A DNA stretch of 64,000 nucleotides from assembly GCA_016195915.1 (NCBI GenBank), contig JACPYS010000008.1, positions 62,001 through 126,000 on the forward strand. The letters run 5' to 3'. The stretch's first letter is position 1, and the number at the start of each line of letters is the position of its first letter. Both the position numbers and the translations under genes were made by a program. Below are positions 8,084 to 16,676 of this stretch, piece after piece. A model generated the notes under the pieces. It worked only from the letters and a program-made list of their open reading frames with translations, ran no database searches and was not told the origin of the DNA. This stretch comes from Betaproteobacteria bacterium (GTDB taxonomy: Bacteria > Pseudomonadota > Gammaproteobacteria > Burkholderiales > SG8-39).

Positions 8084-9762
8084 TTCACCTCGTGGGGAAA
8101 GTGCTTCATCACGCACAACACCGGGTTGGGTGCCGCCTGCCCGAGGCCGCAGATCGACGCATCCATCATCACCTGCGAAAGTTCGCCCAGCAACGGCTGG
8201 TGCCACCGCGGACCGTCCATCAGCGCGAGCGCCTTGGCGGTACCGACGCGGCAGGGCGTGCACTGCCCGCAGGACTCGTCGCGAAAAAAACGCATCAGAT
8301 TTCTCGCCGCATCCACCGCCTTGTCCTTGTCCGACAGAATCATCACCGCGGCCGAGCCGATGAAACAGCCGTGCGGCTGCAGCGTATCGAAATCGAGCGG
8401 TATGTCGCCCATGGCCGCGGGCAGGATGCCGCCGGAGGCACCGCCGGGAAGGTAGGCATAGAACGCGTGGCCCTGCTGCATCCCGCCGCAATACTCCGCG
8501 ATCAGCTCCTGCACGGTGATTCCCGCCGGCGCAAGGTGGACGCCGGGGCGCTTCACCCTTCCGGAAACCGAGAACGATCTCAAGCCCTTGCGTCCATGGC
8601 GCCCATGCGAAGAATACCATGCAGCGCCTTTTTCCACGATCTCGCGCACCCAGAACACCGTTTCCATGTTGTGCTCGAGCGTGGGATAACCGAACAGCCC
8701 GACCTGCGCGACGTACGGTGGCCGCAAGCGCGGCATGCCGCGCTTGCCCTCGATCGATTCGATCATCGCCGACTCTTCGCCGCAGATATAGGCGCCCGCG
8801 CCGCGGCGCAGGTGAATCGGCGGCAGCGCGCAGGGCGGGTTCGTCTTCAGCTCGGATAGTTCGCGCTCGAGCAGCGCGCGGCAGCCGGCATATTCGTCGC
8901 GCAGATAGACGTAGATTTCGCCGACGCCTGCGCAGCACGCGGCGATCAGCATGCCTTCGAGAAAGCGGTGCGGGTCGCGCTCGAGGAAGTAACGATCCTT
9001 GAACGTGCCCGGCTCGCCCTCGTCGATGTTCACCGCCATCAGGCGCGGCGCCTGCTCAGCGGCGACCAGTCGCCACTTGCGCCCGGCGGGAAATCCGGCC
9101 CCGCCCAGGCCGCGCAGGCCCGCGTCCTCCATGATCTTCGTGATCTCATCGCGCGTGCGCCGGCCGGCAAGGCAATCGGCGATCAAACGATATCCGCCAG
9201 CCTTGCGATAAGCGGCGTAGTCGAGGCACTTCGGCATCGGGCAGCTTGTCTCGCGGTTCTCCACCGCCGCCTTCACCTTCTCCAGCGTGGCGTTCAGCAC
9301 GGGATTCTGGTGCACGTGCACGGCAGGCGCGGTTTCGCAGCGACCGACACACGGCGCGGGCACGACGCGCACGTCCCTGCCGAGAATCTTCGGCAATTTC
9401 GCAAGCAGTTCCTTCGCGCCGGCAAGCTCGCACGACAGCGAGTCGCACACCCGCACGCTCAGTGCGGCCGGAGCCGGCTCGCCTTCCTTCACCACGTCGA
9501 AGTGGTGATAGAAAGTCGCGACTTCGTACACCTCGGTGAGCGACAGGCGCATCTCCTGCGCCAGTGCCGCGAGGTGCGATGCGGAGAGATGACCGTAATG
9601 ATCCTGCAGCGCGTGCAGATGCTCGATCAGCAGGTCGCGGCGGCGCGGCTTCGTTCCCAGCAGCGCGCGCAGTTCCTCCAGCGCCTGCGGCTCCACCTGG
9701 CGCCCCTTGGGGGTTGCGCGCCGCGCGCGCTTGATATCGTTCGGCGGAATGACGGAGTTCAT
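8080..9762 (-). CDS. fdsB: formate dehydrogenase gamma-beta (NuoE-NuoF) fusion subunit
   Basis: 560 residues joining what are usually two genes. Residues ~30-160 are the NuoE/FdsG [2Fe-2S] thioredoxin fold, with Cys106, Cys111, Cys138 and Cys142. After a linker, ~165-560 are NuoF/FdsB: the FMN/NADH region (GLRGLGGAGFPAGRKW, GAGAYICGEE) and the C-terminal [4Fe-4S] motif CGQCTPC. It moves electrons from FdsA to NAD+. The start is set at 9762 because the longer frame (to 9834) would begin inside the FNR-like box; no strong ribosome site is seen at either. It is overlapped by fdsA at its 3' end, forming a two-gene operon. Confidence 0.86.
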   Translation of the reverse strand: MNSVIPPNDIKRARRATPKGRQVEPQALEELRALLGTKPRRRDLLIEHLHALQDHYGHLSASHLAALAQEMRLSLTEVYEVATFYHHFDVVKEGEPAPAALSVRVCDSLSCELAGAKELLAKLPKILGRDVRVVPAPCVGRCETAPAVHVHQNPVLNATLEKVKAAVENRETSCPMPKCLDYAAYRKAGGYRLIADCLAGRRTRDEITKIMEDAGLRGLGGAGFPAGRKWRLVAAEQAPRLMAVNIDEGEPGTFKDRYFLERDPHRFLEGMLIAACCAGVGEIYVYLRDEYAGCRALLERELSELKTNPPCALPPIHLRRGAGAYICGEESAMIESIEGKRGMPRLRPPYVAQVGLFGYPTLEHNMETVFWVREIVEKGAAWYSSHGRHGRKGLRSFSVSGRVKRPGVHLAPAGITVQELIAEYCGGMQQGHAFYAYLPGGASGGILPAAMGDIPLDFDTLQPHGCFIGSAAVMILSDKDKAVDAARNLMRFFRDESCGQCTPCRVGTAKALALMDGPRWHQPLLGELSQVMMDASICGLGQAAPNPVLCVMKHFPHEVK

Positions 9763-9820
9763 GGCTGGATGGTAAGATGGAATTATGGGAATGTTAACGC
9801 GCGCTGGGCACGAGGGGTCA

Positions 9821-9834
9821 TTGACCGTGGTCAA
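9821..9834 (-). promoter_or_regulatory. palindromic FNR-family-like box upstream of fds operon
   Basis: TTGACC-GT-GGTCAA is a perfect inverted repeat of the TTGAC-N4-GTCAA type. A -10-like TTAACA (9797-9792 on the minus strand) puts a transcript start near 9785, so the box is centred close to -42 and the leader is about 24 bases before ATG 9762. The remaining gap up to 10119 shows no gene. Confidence 0.5.
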
Positions 9835-10119
9835 CTGCGGCAGCTAGACGCAGAGCACGCCAAATCCGTCAAACGGAGGCGCCGGCCGGCAGGCGGACGA
9901 CACCGGACGTTTCGGAACCGGGCAAAGGTAAATTTCTGTGTACACGAAGTTCTCCGGGTGCCTGTCCCGCTCGCCGCGGTATCCTGTTTCTCCTCAGTTG
10001 AGGAAGCAATGGCTTGAGCGTAACTTAACCGTACCAAACGTCGCATCTGCCGATCCATCCATGGCTTGTCTTGGGGTGGCGACTTGTTGTCAGGCTGCTT
10101 GCCGGAGTCTGGAACTTCA

Positions 10120-11415
10120 ATGAATCAACATCATGCGCTTCGACTTCTGATCGTCGAAGATTCGGCAGACGACATAGAACTGCTCCAGCATTCGCTGCGC
10201 ACTCAAGGCTACGTCATTGCGTCCGCGGCGGTCGATGCTGCTCCGAGCATGCGCGCTGCACTCGAAGGGCAGGAATGGGACCTGATTACCTGCGACCACT
10301 CCATGCCGAATTTCAGTGCCCCGGCAGCTCTGGCAATAGCGAAAGAACGGTGCCCGGACCTGCCATTCATCATCGTCTCGGGGGAAATCGATCTCAACCT
10401 AGCCGTCGCGCTGATAAAGCTCGGTGCGCAGGACTACGTGCAAAAGAGCGAACTGATACGCCTTGGCCCGGTCATCGAGCGCGAATTGCGCGACGCCGGG
10501 TTGGCGCGCCAACGCAGACTCGCCGAGGACAAGCTGCGGGAAAGCCAGGAACTGTTCCGCGCCATCGTCGAAAACGTCCGCGACCTCGTCGCGGTGCTCG
10601 ACACCGAAGGCCGGCGAATCTACAACAGCCCTTCGTACAGACCGCTGTTTCACGAGAGCGACATCCGGCAGGGATCGAGTTCGTTTCGGGAGATACATCC
10701 CGCCGACCGGGGCCGGATCAAGGAAATATTTCACCGGACGGTAGCAACGGGGGTCGGCGAGCGCGCGGAGTTCCGCTTCGTGCTCGGAGACGGCAGCATC
10801 CGTCATATGGAGTCGGATGGCCAGGCGATCTTCGGTCCCGACGGCAAGGTGTCCAAGGTCGTGGTGGTCTCGCGTGACATCACCGAACTGAAGCAACTCG
10901 AAGCTGAATTGCGGAACATGGCTGCCACCGATGTTCTGACAGGCCTCGCCAATCGGCGACACTTCCTCGACCGGCTGGAGCAGGAACTGGCCCGCGTCCA
11001 TCGGCACCACGGACACCGCGCCTCGGTGTTGATGCTCGACTCCGATCATTTCAAACAGGTCAATGACACCTTTGGCCACGCCGCGGGGGACAAAGTCCTT
11101 CGGCACCTCGCCGTGTTGATGCAGGATGAACTGCGCAAGGTCGATACGCTGGGCCGCGTCGGAGGGGAGGAGTTCGCGGTGATATTGCCCGGAGCAGACC
11201 TTCCTGCAGCGGAGGTTTTCGCCGAGCGGTTGCGCAAGAAGGTGGCCGGAACGCCGGCGGCGCAGGACGATCGAATGATTCCGCTGACGGTGAGCATCGG
11301 TGTGACAGGAATGAAGATCAGCGATGCGAGCGCTGACGACGCGCTGGTTCGCGCCGATCGAGCGCTCTACCGGGCCAAGGAATGCGGGCGCAACAAGGTC
11401 GCGGTCGAGGTCTGA
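10120..11415 (+). CDS. receiver-PAS-GGDEF diguanylate cyclase
   Basis: 431-residue signalling protein. Order: response-regulator receiver (~1-125; LLIVEDS start and CDHSMPN phospho-acceptor region), PAS (~150-265) and GGDEF (~270-430). The active site GGEEF is intact, preceded by DSDHFKQVND metal and base contacts, so c-di-GMP synthesis is expected. An inhibitory I-site RKVD sits five residues before GGEEF, indicating product feedback. There are no membrane segments. The ATG at 10120 has GGAG upstream. It stands alone; no partner histidine kinase is adjacent. Confidence 0.9.
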   Translation: MNQHHALRLLIVEDSADDIELLQHSLRTQGYVIASAAVDAAPSMRAALEGQEWDLITCDHSMPNFSAPAALAIAKERCPDLPFIIVSGEIDLNLAVALIKLGAQDYVQKSELIRLGPVIERELRDAGLARQRRLAEDKLRESQELFRAIVENVRDLVAVLDTEGRRIYNSPSYRPLFHESDIRQGSSSFREIHPADRGRIKEIFHRTVATGVGERAEFRFVLGDGSIRHMESDGQAIFGPDGKVSKVVVVSRDITELKQLEAELRNMAATDVLTGLANRRHFLDRLEQELARVHRHHGHRASVLMLDSDHFKQVNDTFGHAAGDKVLRHLAVLMQDELRKVDTLGRVGGEEFAVILPGADLPAAEVFAERLRKKVAGTPAAQDDRMIPLTVSIGVTGMKISDASADDALVRADRALYRAKECGRNKVAVEV

Positions 11416-11465
11416 GAAACTTCCATCATGCCGCTGGGACGAACGAGTGTCGTTCGTAACTGCGG

Positions 11466-12263
11466 CTAGCGCGCCGCCGGAGCGACTGCCGCGCCCTGGA
11501 TGCCGTGCCGCCTCAACGCATCGGCGACAAACCCGGAAGATTTCATCTCCTCGACGAAATCGGCAAGGTAACGCACGCCGTTCGCGCGGCCCTTGGGCGC
11601 CGCCATCGCCTGGTTGATGACCATGAAGCGTCCGTCGAGCAGGCGCACGCCACCGACACGTTTCGCGTCCGCCTCCAGCTGTTGCTTCACGCCCGCGGCG
11701 ACTTCGATCCTTTGCGCGACCATCGCGTCCGTGACCTCCGCGGAGGTCGGCACGCGCAAGATCTGCGCGTTCTTGAGTTCGCGCGTCAGGTGAAGATCAT
11801 AGGCGCTGCCGCGAGCGACGACGACACGCTGGCCCTTGCGATCGACTTCCGCATTGCTGCGGATCGCCGAGCCCTGCGGCACGAGGTAGGCACCTTCTAT
11901 GACGACATAAGGGGCGCTGTAGTCCATGTCGGCGCCGCGCACCGGGTCGATTGCCACGAAGGCGATGTCCCAGATGTTCGAACGGGCCGCATCGGTCACC
12001 CTTCCGGCGGCGTTATAGATGACCGGCTCCACCGGCACGCCGAGGCGCCGGCCCAGCTCGCGCGCCAGATCGACCGAAACGCCGCTCGCTTCCCCTCCCG
12101 CGGCGTCCTTCTTGGCCAATATCGGGTTGCCGAAATTGATCGCCGCCCGCAACTTGCCCGTGGGTGCGAGTTCGGCAACCACGTCCGGCGGCGCGGTCAA
12201 TTGAACGGCGGAGCAGGCGCCAAGCGCAGTTGCGAGAAGCAGGATGGTTGCGGTGCGAAGCAT
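11466..12263 (-). CDS. ABC-type solute-binding lipoprotein (PBP type 2, amino-acid-like)
   Basis: 265 residues with a lipobox (LGAC, Cys at about 17) and a two-lobed periplasmic binding fold: GKLRAAINFGNPILA, then DLARELGRRLGVPVEPV, typical of polar amino acid or small-acid receptors. No permease or ATPase gene is nearby, so the transporter partner is unknown, or the protein is a sensor-type orphan. AAGGA lies ahead of the ATG; the longer frame to 12344 is not supported by a ribosome site. It follows the amidohydrolase gene on the same strand after 81 bases. Confidence 0.8.
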   Translation of the reverse strand: MLRTATILLLATALGACSAVQLTAPPDVVAELAPTGKLRAAINFGNPILAKKDAAGGEASGVSVDLARELGRRLGVPVEPVIYNAAGRVTDAARSNIWDIAFVAIDPVRGADMDYSAPYVVIEGAYLVPQGSAIRSNAEVDRKGQRVVVARGSAYDLHLTRELKNAQILRVPTSAEVTDAMVAQRIEVAAGVKQQLEADAKRVGGVRLLDGRFMVINQAMAAPKGRANGVRYLADFVEEMKSSGFVADALRRHGIQGAAVAPAAR

Positions 12264-12344
12264 GTCGATTCCTTTGTCGCGAAATTCGTGAACGGGATGT
12301 CGCCGGCGCGGTTGGGGCACACTTGGAGCACGCGCGTCTTGCAT

Positions 12345-13208
12345 CTAGAAGCCGTAAAGTTTCGCGGGGTTGTCGGCGAGAATCCTGCGCCGCGCGGCCG
12401 GGTCGGGCGTCCACTGGGCGAGAAGGTTGTAGAGCTCGATCGAGCCCACCTTATCCGCGAATGAAAGATGCGGGTAGTCACTGCCCCAGACGATGCGGTC
12501 CGGCGCCGCGTCGATGATCGCGCGCGCCATCGGCAGCACGTCGGCAAACCCCGGCGCCCGAGACATGCGATACGTGCCGGTGAACTTGATCCAGCAGCGG
12601 CCGGAACCACGCTTGAGCAGATCGAGAAGCTTGACGAAATTCTCCTGCCGCGCGCCATCCTTGGCGAGGAACATGCCCATGTGCGCGAGGCTGTAGTCCA
12701 CCTTCAACCTCGCCAGCACCGGCATCATCTCGACGGTCAGCCAACCCGGCAGCAGGAAATCGAGGTGCCAGCCGATCTCGGCGCAGCGCGCCTCCAGCCG
12801 CTGCACGCGCGGCAGCAGGCGCTGCACGACGGACGCTTCAGGCGGATGGATCGGGGAGACGTTGATGCGCACACCGCGCACGCCAACCGCATCGAGCCGC
12901 GCGAGTTCGGCGTCCGGCGCGTTTTCGTCCACGTCGACGATCCCCCGGCAGCGAGCGCCCATCTCCTTCATCGCGTCCAGCATGCAGTCATTGTCGCGCA
13001 GGTAGGCGCTTGGCTGCACGAACACGAAACGCTCGAGGCCTATCTTCCCTGCGAGCTTCAGGTAGTCCCGCAACGGCGCGACCGGCATCGCGTAGCGCAG
13101 CTTCGAATCGCGCGCCGGATATCTGTCGATCGGTCCGAATACGTGGAAATGCGCGTCGCAGGCGAGCGGCGGGGCGCCGAACGCCGGTTCGACGGTCTCT
13201 TCCTTCAA
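12345..13208 (-). CDS. amidohydrolase-2 family (pyrone-dicarboxylate lactonase-like)
   Basis: 287-residue TIM-barrel metal-dependent hydrolase. The N-terminal DAHFHVFGP is the HxH metal site; LAHMGMF and WGSDYPHLSF supply later ligands and the catalytic Asp. The closest class by pattern is the 2-pyrone-4,6-dicarboxylate lactonase-like group of aromatic-acid degradation, but the substrate is not provable. The likely start is TTG at 13208, overlapping the aldolase stop as TTGA, with GGGGT upstream; no ATG fits. This makes a coupled pair with the HpcH/HpaI aldolase. Confidence 0.78.
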   Translation of the reverse strand: MKEETVEPAFGAPPLACDAHFHVFGPIDRYPARDSKLRYAMPVAPLRDYLKLAGKIGLERFVFVQPSAYLRDNDCMLDAMKEMGARCRGIVDVDENAPDAELARLDAVGVRGVRINVSPIHPPEASVVQRLLPRVQRLEARCAEIGWHLDFLLPGWLTVEMMPVLARLKVDYSLAHMGMFLAKDGARQENFVKLLDLLKRGSGRCWIKFTGTYRMSRAPGFADVLPMARAIIDAAPDRIVWGSDYPHLSFADKVGSIELYNLLAQWTPDPAARRRILADNPAKLYGF

Positions 13209-13978
13209 ACGAGACCCCGCAGGGTTTCCACGTCCTTGCGCGCGGCCGCCGCGAGATAACCCGTGTCGTTGCCGGCGATGATGAAGCACGCGCCCAGTTG
13301 AATCAGGTCGCGCTGCAGATCGAGATCTCCGCGGATGCCGCCGACGCCGAGCGTCTTGCCGTGCCTGCGGCAGGCTTGCGCCGCGGCTTCATAGGCCTCG
13401 CGCAGCTTCGGGTGGCGCAGCTGTCCCGGGATGCCGAGTTCGGTGCACAGGTCGTTGGAGCCGATGAGCAGCACGTCCACTCCCGGCACTGCTGCGATGC
13501 CGTCCGCGTTCGCGATGCCCTGCGGCGTTTCCAGCATCACGACGATGAGCGTTTCCGCATTCAGGGTCTGGTTGATTTCGCCCAGCGGCAGGGCGCGGTA
13601 GCCGAGCGCCGGGCCAGGGCCCATGACCGAGCGGTGGCCGAGCGGCGGGAACCGCCCGTGTTCGACCACCGCGCGCGCCTGCGCAGCGTCGCTGACATGC
13701 GGCACGATGACGCCCTGCGCGCCGCCGTCCAGCGCACGCGAGATTGCGTCGCCGGCGTGGGACGGCGGGCGCACCAGCGGCGTAAGGCCCTGGCCCAGCG
13801 CGCCTACGCAGATCGCGGAAACGCTCTCCATCGAGAGCGGGCTGTGCTCCATGTCTGCGTAGATGGCGTCGAAGCCGCATTCGGCCGCAATCATGGCGAT
13901 GTCCGGGGTACGAGCCTGACGCAAGCCCATGCACAGCACTAGCTTGCCCGCTGACAGCTTTTGCTTGGCCGAATTCAT
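13205..13978 (-). CDS. HpcH/HpaI-type class II aldolase
   Basis: 257-residue metal-dependent pyruvate aldolase/citrate-lyase-like TIM barrel. Typical segments: FDAIYADMEHSPLS, GAQGVIVPHVSDA, VMLETPQGIANADGI (metal Glu), and VDVLLIGSNDL with the SNDL motif. It would cleave a 4-hydroxy-2-oxo acid to pyruvate plus an aldehyde. GGGGTGA precedes the ATG. It is coupled to the downstream amidohydrolase and divergent from the ThDP enzyme at 14066, which may use a related 2-oxo acid. Confidence 0.85.
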   Translation of the reverse strand: MNSAKQKLSAGKLVLCMGLRQARTPDIAMIAAECGFDAIYADMEHSPLSMESVSAICVGALGQGLTPLVRPPSHAGDAISRALDGGAQGVIVPHVSDAAQARAVVEHGRFPPLGHRSVMGPGPALGYRALPLGEINQTLNAETLIVVMLETPQGIANADGIAAVPGVDVLLIGSNDLCTELGIPGQLRHPKLREAYEAAAQACRRHGKTLGVGGIRGDLDLQRDLIQLGACFIIAGNDTGYLAAAARKDVETLRGLV

Positions 13979-14065
13979 TCGAGTTTCACCCCGTATCCAC
14001 GCCGCAGTAAGACGACCGCATGAACAGTAGAATCCCGGCTGGCACGGCAGCCTTGGAAGAGTTCC

Positions 14066-15703
14066 ATGATTACAGGTGCGCAAGCGGTTGTCGATTGCCT
14101 CCGCCGGGAGGGAATCGACCATGTGTTCGGCATTCCCGGCACAATGAACCTCCCCATCCTCGATGTGCTGCGCGCCACACCGGAGATCAGGTTCATTCTC
14201 ACCCGCCACGAGCAGGGCGCCGCGTTCATGGCCTACGGCTACGCCCGGTCGGTGAACCGCCCTGCTGTCGTAACCGCGACGGAGGGGCCGGGCGTCACCA
14301 ACCTCGCCACCGGAATCGGTGCCGCCTATAAGGGTTACGTCCCGATCATCAGTATCAGCGGCGCCCAGGAACTGTGGGTGCGGGAAAAGGACGCAAGCCA
14401 GGACATCGACCAGGTCACGCTGTGCCGGCCGATCACCAAGTGGGCGTACTCGATCCCGTCGGTGGCGAAGGTGCAGGAGGCGGTGCGGCGCGCGTTCCGG
14501 GTCGCCCTCGCCGAGCCGCTCGGCCCGGTCCATCTCGACGCCTCGCGCGACATCCTGCTCGAGAAAACGGAATCCGAACCGATCGCGCCTGAAGCCTACC
14601 GGCCCGGTTCGCTGCCGTGTTGCCCGCCGGGCGAGCTCGACCGCGCGGCCGCGCTGATGGGGCAAGCCAAGAAGCCGGTGCTGCTGGTCGGCGGCGGCGT
14701 TCTGCGCGAGAAGGCGCTCGATGCGCTGCGGCGCTTGGTCGAATCCACCGGAATCCCCGTGGCGACGCTGCAGTACCACCCGGATGCATACCCTACGAGC
14801 TACCCCTTCGCTCTCGGACCGCTCGGCCGCAACGGCTATTCGAGCGCCAACCGCGCGCTGCCGCAAGCCGATGTGGTGATCGCAATCGGCGCGCACATCG
14901 ACATGTTTTCGACGACCTTCAAATACGGCCTCATCAGCCGCGAGGCAAAGCTGATCCATCACAGCCCGGTGGGCACCGACATCGGCGTGGTGTTCCCGGT
15001 CGCGCAAGCGGTGGTCGGATCCACGTTGAGCTTCATCGAACGGCTTTCAGAACGTCTCGACAAGAAATGGAACTGGATCAATGTCGCGAAGCTGCGACGG
15101 GATTGGGAAGACGAGCGCCAGCAATCGGTTGACATGAAGGCAATACCCATTTCGCCGCCGGTCGTGGCGCAGGCGATGCGCGAGGCGCTGCCACGGGACG
15201 GAATCATGATCGTGGATGCGGGCAATGCGGGCAAACACATGCGCGTGTTCATGGACACCTACCAGCCCGACACCTTCATGTACATCAACGACTGGGGCTC
15301 GGTCGGCGCCGCGCTGCCGATCGCGATGGGCGTCAAGCTCGCGCGGCCGGCGCAGCCGGTCATGGCCACTGTCGGCGACATGGGGATGATGTGCAACATC
15401 GGCGAGCTGGAGACCGCGGTTCGCGAGCGCATCCCGGTGGTGTGCGTGGTGTACAACGACCGGGGCCTGGGCAACGAGCGCGCGTTCCAGAAGGAACTCT
15501 ACGGCGGACGCTATTTCGGGGTCGACTACGGTGATGTCGATTTCGCGGCGCTGGCGAAGGTATTCGGCGCCTACGGCGAGCGCGTGGTGGAGCCCTCGGG
15601 CGTGTTTCCCGCGGTGAAGCGCGCACTGGAGAGCGGCGTGCCCGCCGTGGTGGACGTGGTGATCGACCAGGAGAGCCACGCGCCGGTGGTGTTCAAGCGC
15701 TAG
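14066..15703 (+). CDS. thiamine-diphosphate enzyme, acetolactate synthase-like
   Basis: 545 residues with the three ThDP-enzyme domains. N-terminal Pyr domain: GIDHVFGIPGTMNLPI and the catalytic Glu in ILTRHEQGAAFMA. Central domain: about residues 190-320. C-terminal PP domain: VGDMGMMCNIGELETA and VVYNDRGLGN as the ThDP/Mg motif. It probably decarboxylates or ligates a 2-oxo acid. GGAAGAG lies before the ATG. Its last 141 bases are duplicated at 16524-16664 with about 88% identity. Confidence 0.86.
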   Translation: MITGAQAVVDCLRREGIDHVFGIPGTMNLPILDVLRATPEIRFILTRHEQGAAFMAYGYARSVNRPAVVTATEGPGVTNLATGIGAAYKGYVPIISISGAQELWVREKDASQDIDQVTLCRPITKWAYSIPSVAKVQEAVRRAFRVALAEPLGPVHLDASRDILLEKTESEPIAPEAYRPGSLPCCPPGELDRAAALMGQAKKPVLLVGGGVLREKALDALRRLVESTGIPVATLQYHPDAYPTSYPFALGPLGRNGYSSANRALPQADVVIAIGAHIDMFSTTFKYGLISREAKLIHHSPVGTDIGVVFPVAQAVVGSTLSFIERLSERLDKKWNWINVAKLRRDWEDERQQSVDMKAIPISPPVVAQAMREALPRDGIMIVDAGNAGKHMRVFMDTYQPDTFMYINDWGSVGAALPIAMGVKLARPAQPVMATVGDMGMMCNIGELETAVRERIPVVCVVYNDRGLGNERAFQKELYGGRYFGVDYGDVDFAALAKVFGAYGERVVEPSGVFPAVKRALESGVPAVVDVVIDQESHAPVVFKR

Positions 15704-15716
15704 TCATCACCCAGTC

Positions 15717-15745
15717 TTGAAAACCCGACCGAATTGCCCTATTCT
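15717..15745 (+). promoter_or_regulatory. strong sigma70-type promoter of the 2TM element
   Basis: TTGAAA at 15717-15722 and TATTCT at 15740-15745 with exactly 17 bases between. The expected start near 15752 is only about five bases before the ATG of the 22-codon ORF, so the message would be nearly leaderless. Confidence 0.6.
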
Positions 15746-15756
15746 GTAAACGCACT

Positions 15757-15825
15757 ATGGAACACAAATCGCATGTGCCACCACGCCCATTGCCACCACC
15801 GCCACCACCGCAACCAGTAGCATGA
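15757..15825 (+). CDS. 22-residue proline-rich leader peptide
   Basis: A 22-codon ORF, more than half proline (LPPPPPPQP near the end), beginning a few bases after the predicted transcript start. Its TGA overlaps the ATG of the next gene (ATGA at 15822-15825), so translation of the 2TM protein may depend on it. Polyproline stretches stall ribosomes unless EF-P acts, which would make this a plausible control point. This is inference; peptide production is unproven. Confidence 0.4.
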   Translation: MEHKSHVPPRPLPPPPPPQPVA

Positions 15826-16286
15826 AATCACGCCACGAACTCATCGGAAACATCCGTTACGCAACCCGGCTGACGCAGCGTACGGCTCGACTGTATCGGC
15901 GCGTACAAACGGCAGGGGTATTCATAGCTATCGTCGGCGGTAGCGGTACGCTGTCGCTCCTGGCAAGCACGGTGCCCGCGTGGGTCGGGCTACTGGGCGC
16001 AGCCCTTCTTACCCTCTCTGGCGCCGCGCTGGTTGCCATACGCCCGGCCGACAAGGCCGCACAAAACGAAGCCGATACGCGCCGGTATATGGCGCTGAAT
16101 GCCAAAGCGCATCAGTTGGACGACACGGCACTTGACGCAGCGCTCGACGAGGCGCACCAGTCGGATTGCGCCGAGATCGAACCGCTGCGCGATGTCGCCT
16201 ATAACGATGTAGTCTGCGAATATGGCCGCAGTGATGCGGTCGTACCTCTCACATCAATGCAACGCGTAATGGCGGCAATAGCTTGA
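15822..16286 (+). CDS. small two-transmembrane protein, phage- or SLATT-like
   Basis: 154 residues: a basic N-terminal helix (RYATRLTQRTARLYRR), two hydrophobic segments (~31-50 and ~52-72) joined by a short turn, then a soluble acidic C-terminal half beginning RPADKAAQNEADTRRY. The layout recalls 2TM effector domains of the SLATT type and small prophage membrane proteins; I cannot assign either firmly. It is flanked by a promoter-led micro-ORF and a strong terminator, forming a self-contained unit inserted between two copies of the ThDP gene 3' end. Confidence 0.6.
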   Translation: MKSRHELIGNIRYATRLTQRTARLYRRVQTAGVFIAIVGGSGTLSLLASTVPAWVGLLGAALLTLSGAALVAIRPADKAAQNEADTRRYMALNAKAHQLDDTALDAALDEAHQSDCAEIEPLRDVAYNDVVCEYGRSDAVVPLTSMQRVMAAIA

Positions 16287-16336
16287 TCATTCGCTGACCC
16301 CCGCACTCTCTCGCATCACATCCTCCTGATACACCC

Positions 16337-16359
16337 GCCCGCAATCGCGGGCTTTTTTT
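16337..16359 (+). terminator. rho-independent terminator after the 2TM gene
   Basis: GCCCGC-AATC-GCGGGC hairpin followed directly by seven T. It closes the 2TM transcription unit. The stretch from here to 16523 has no convincing gene. Confidence 0.8.
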
Positions 16360-16523
16360 CGTCTGCCGATTGGAGGCTCTTCTGAAGCGCCACAAGCTAT
16401 TCACCGCGGGCGAGGCGCGCCGGCTATTCCGTGACCGCCGATCGCGTGATGAGCGCCCACGCTGCCGGCAAGGCGAGGAACGCCGCGCGCGATGCCGAGG
16501 AAATCCCCGCCTGAGGGCGTGCA

Positions 16524-16664
16524 TTTCGCGCCTATGGTGAGCGCGTGGTGGAACCCTCGGGCGTGTTTCCCGCGGTGCAGCGCGCGCTTGCGAACGGCCT
16601 GCCTGCGGTGGTCGATGTGGTGATCGACCGGGAGAGCCACGCGCCGGTGGTCTTCAGGCGCTAG
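16524..16664 (+). pseudogene. 3' remnant of a second ThDP-enzyme gene
   Basis: 141 bases matching the end of the ThDP gene at 15563-15703. They encode AYGERVVEPSGVFPAV and end in APVVFRR before a stop at the same place. By my alignment the copies differ at about 16 positions, mostly silent, so both were once under protein-level selection. Similarity stops abruptly at about 16524; no start or upstream domain is present. Confidence 0.75.
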
Positions 16665-16676
16665 CCTGCGTTCCGT

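Noticed and set aside
8084-8938. N-terminal extension of fdsA up to 8938
   Set aside because: This is another frame of the fused subunit gene; the ATGA overlap at 8083 gives the natural start.
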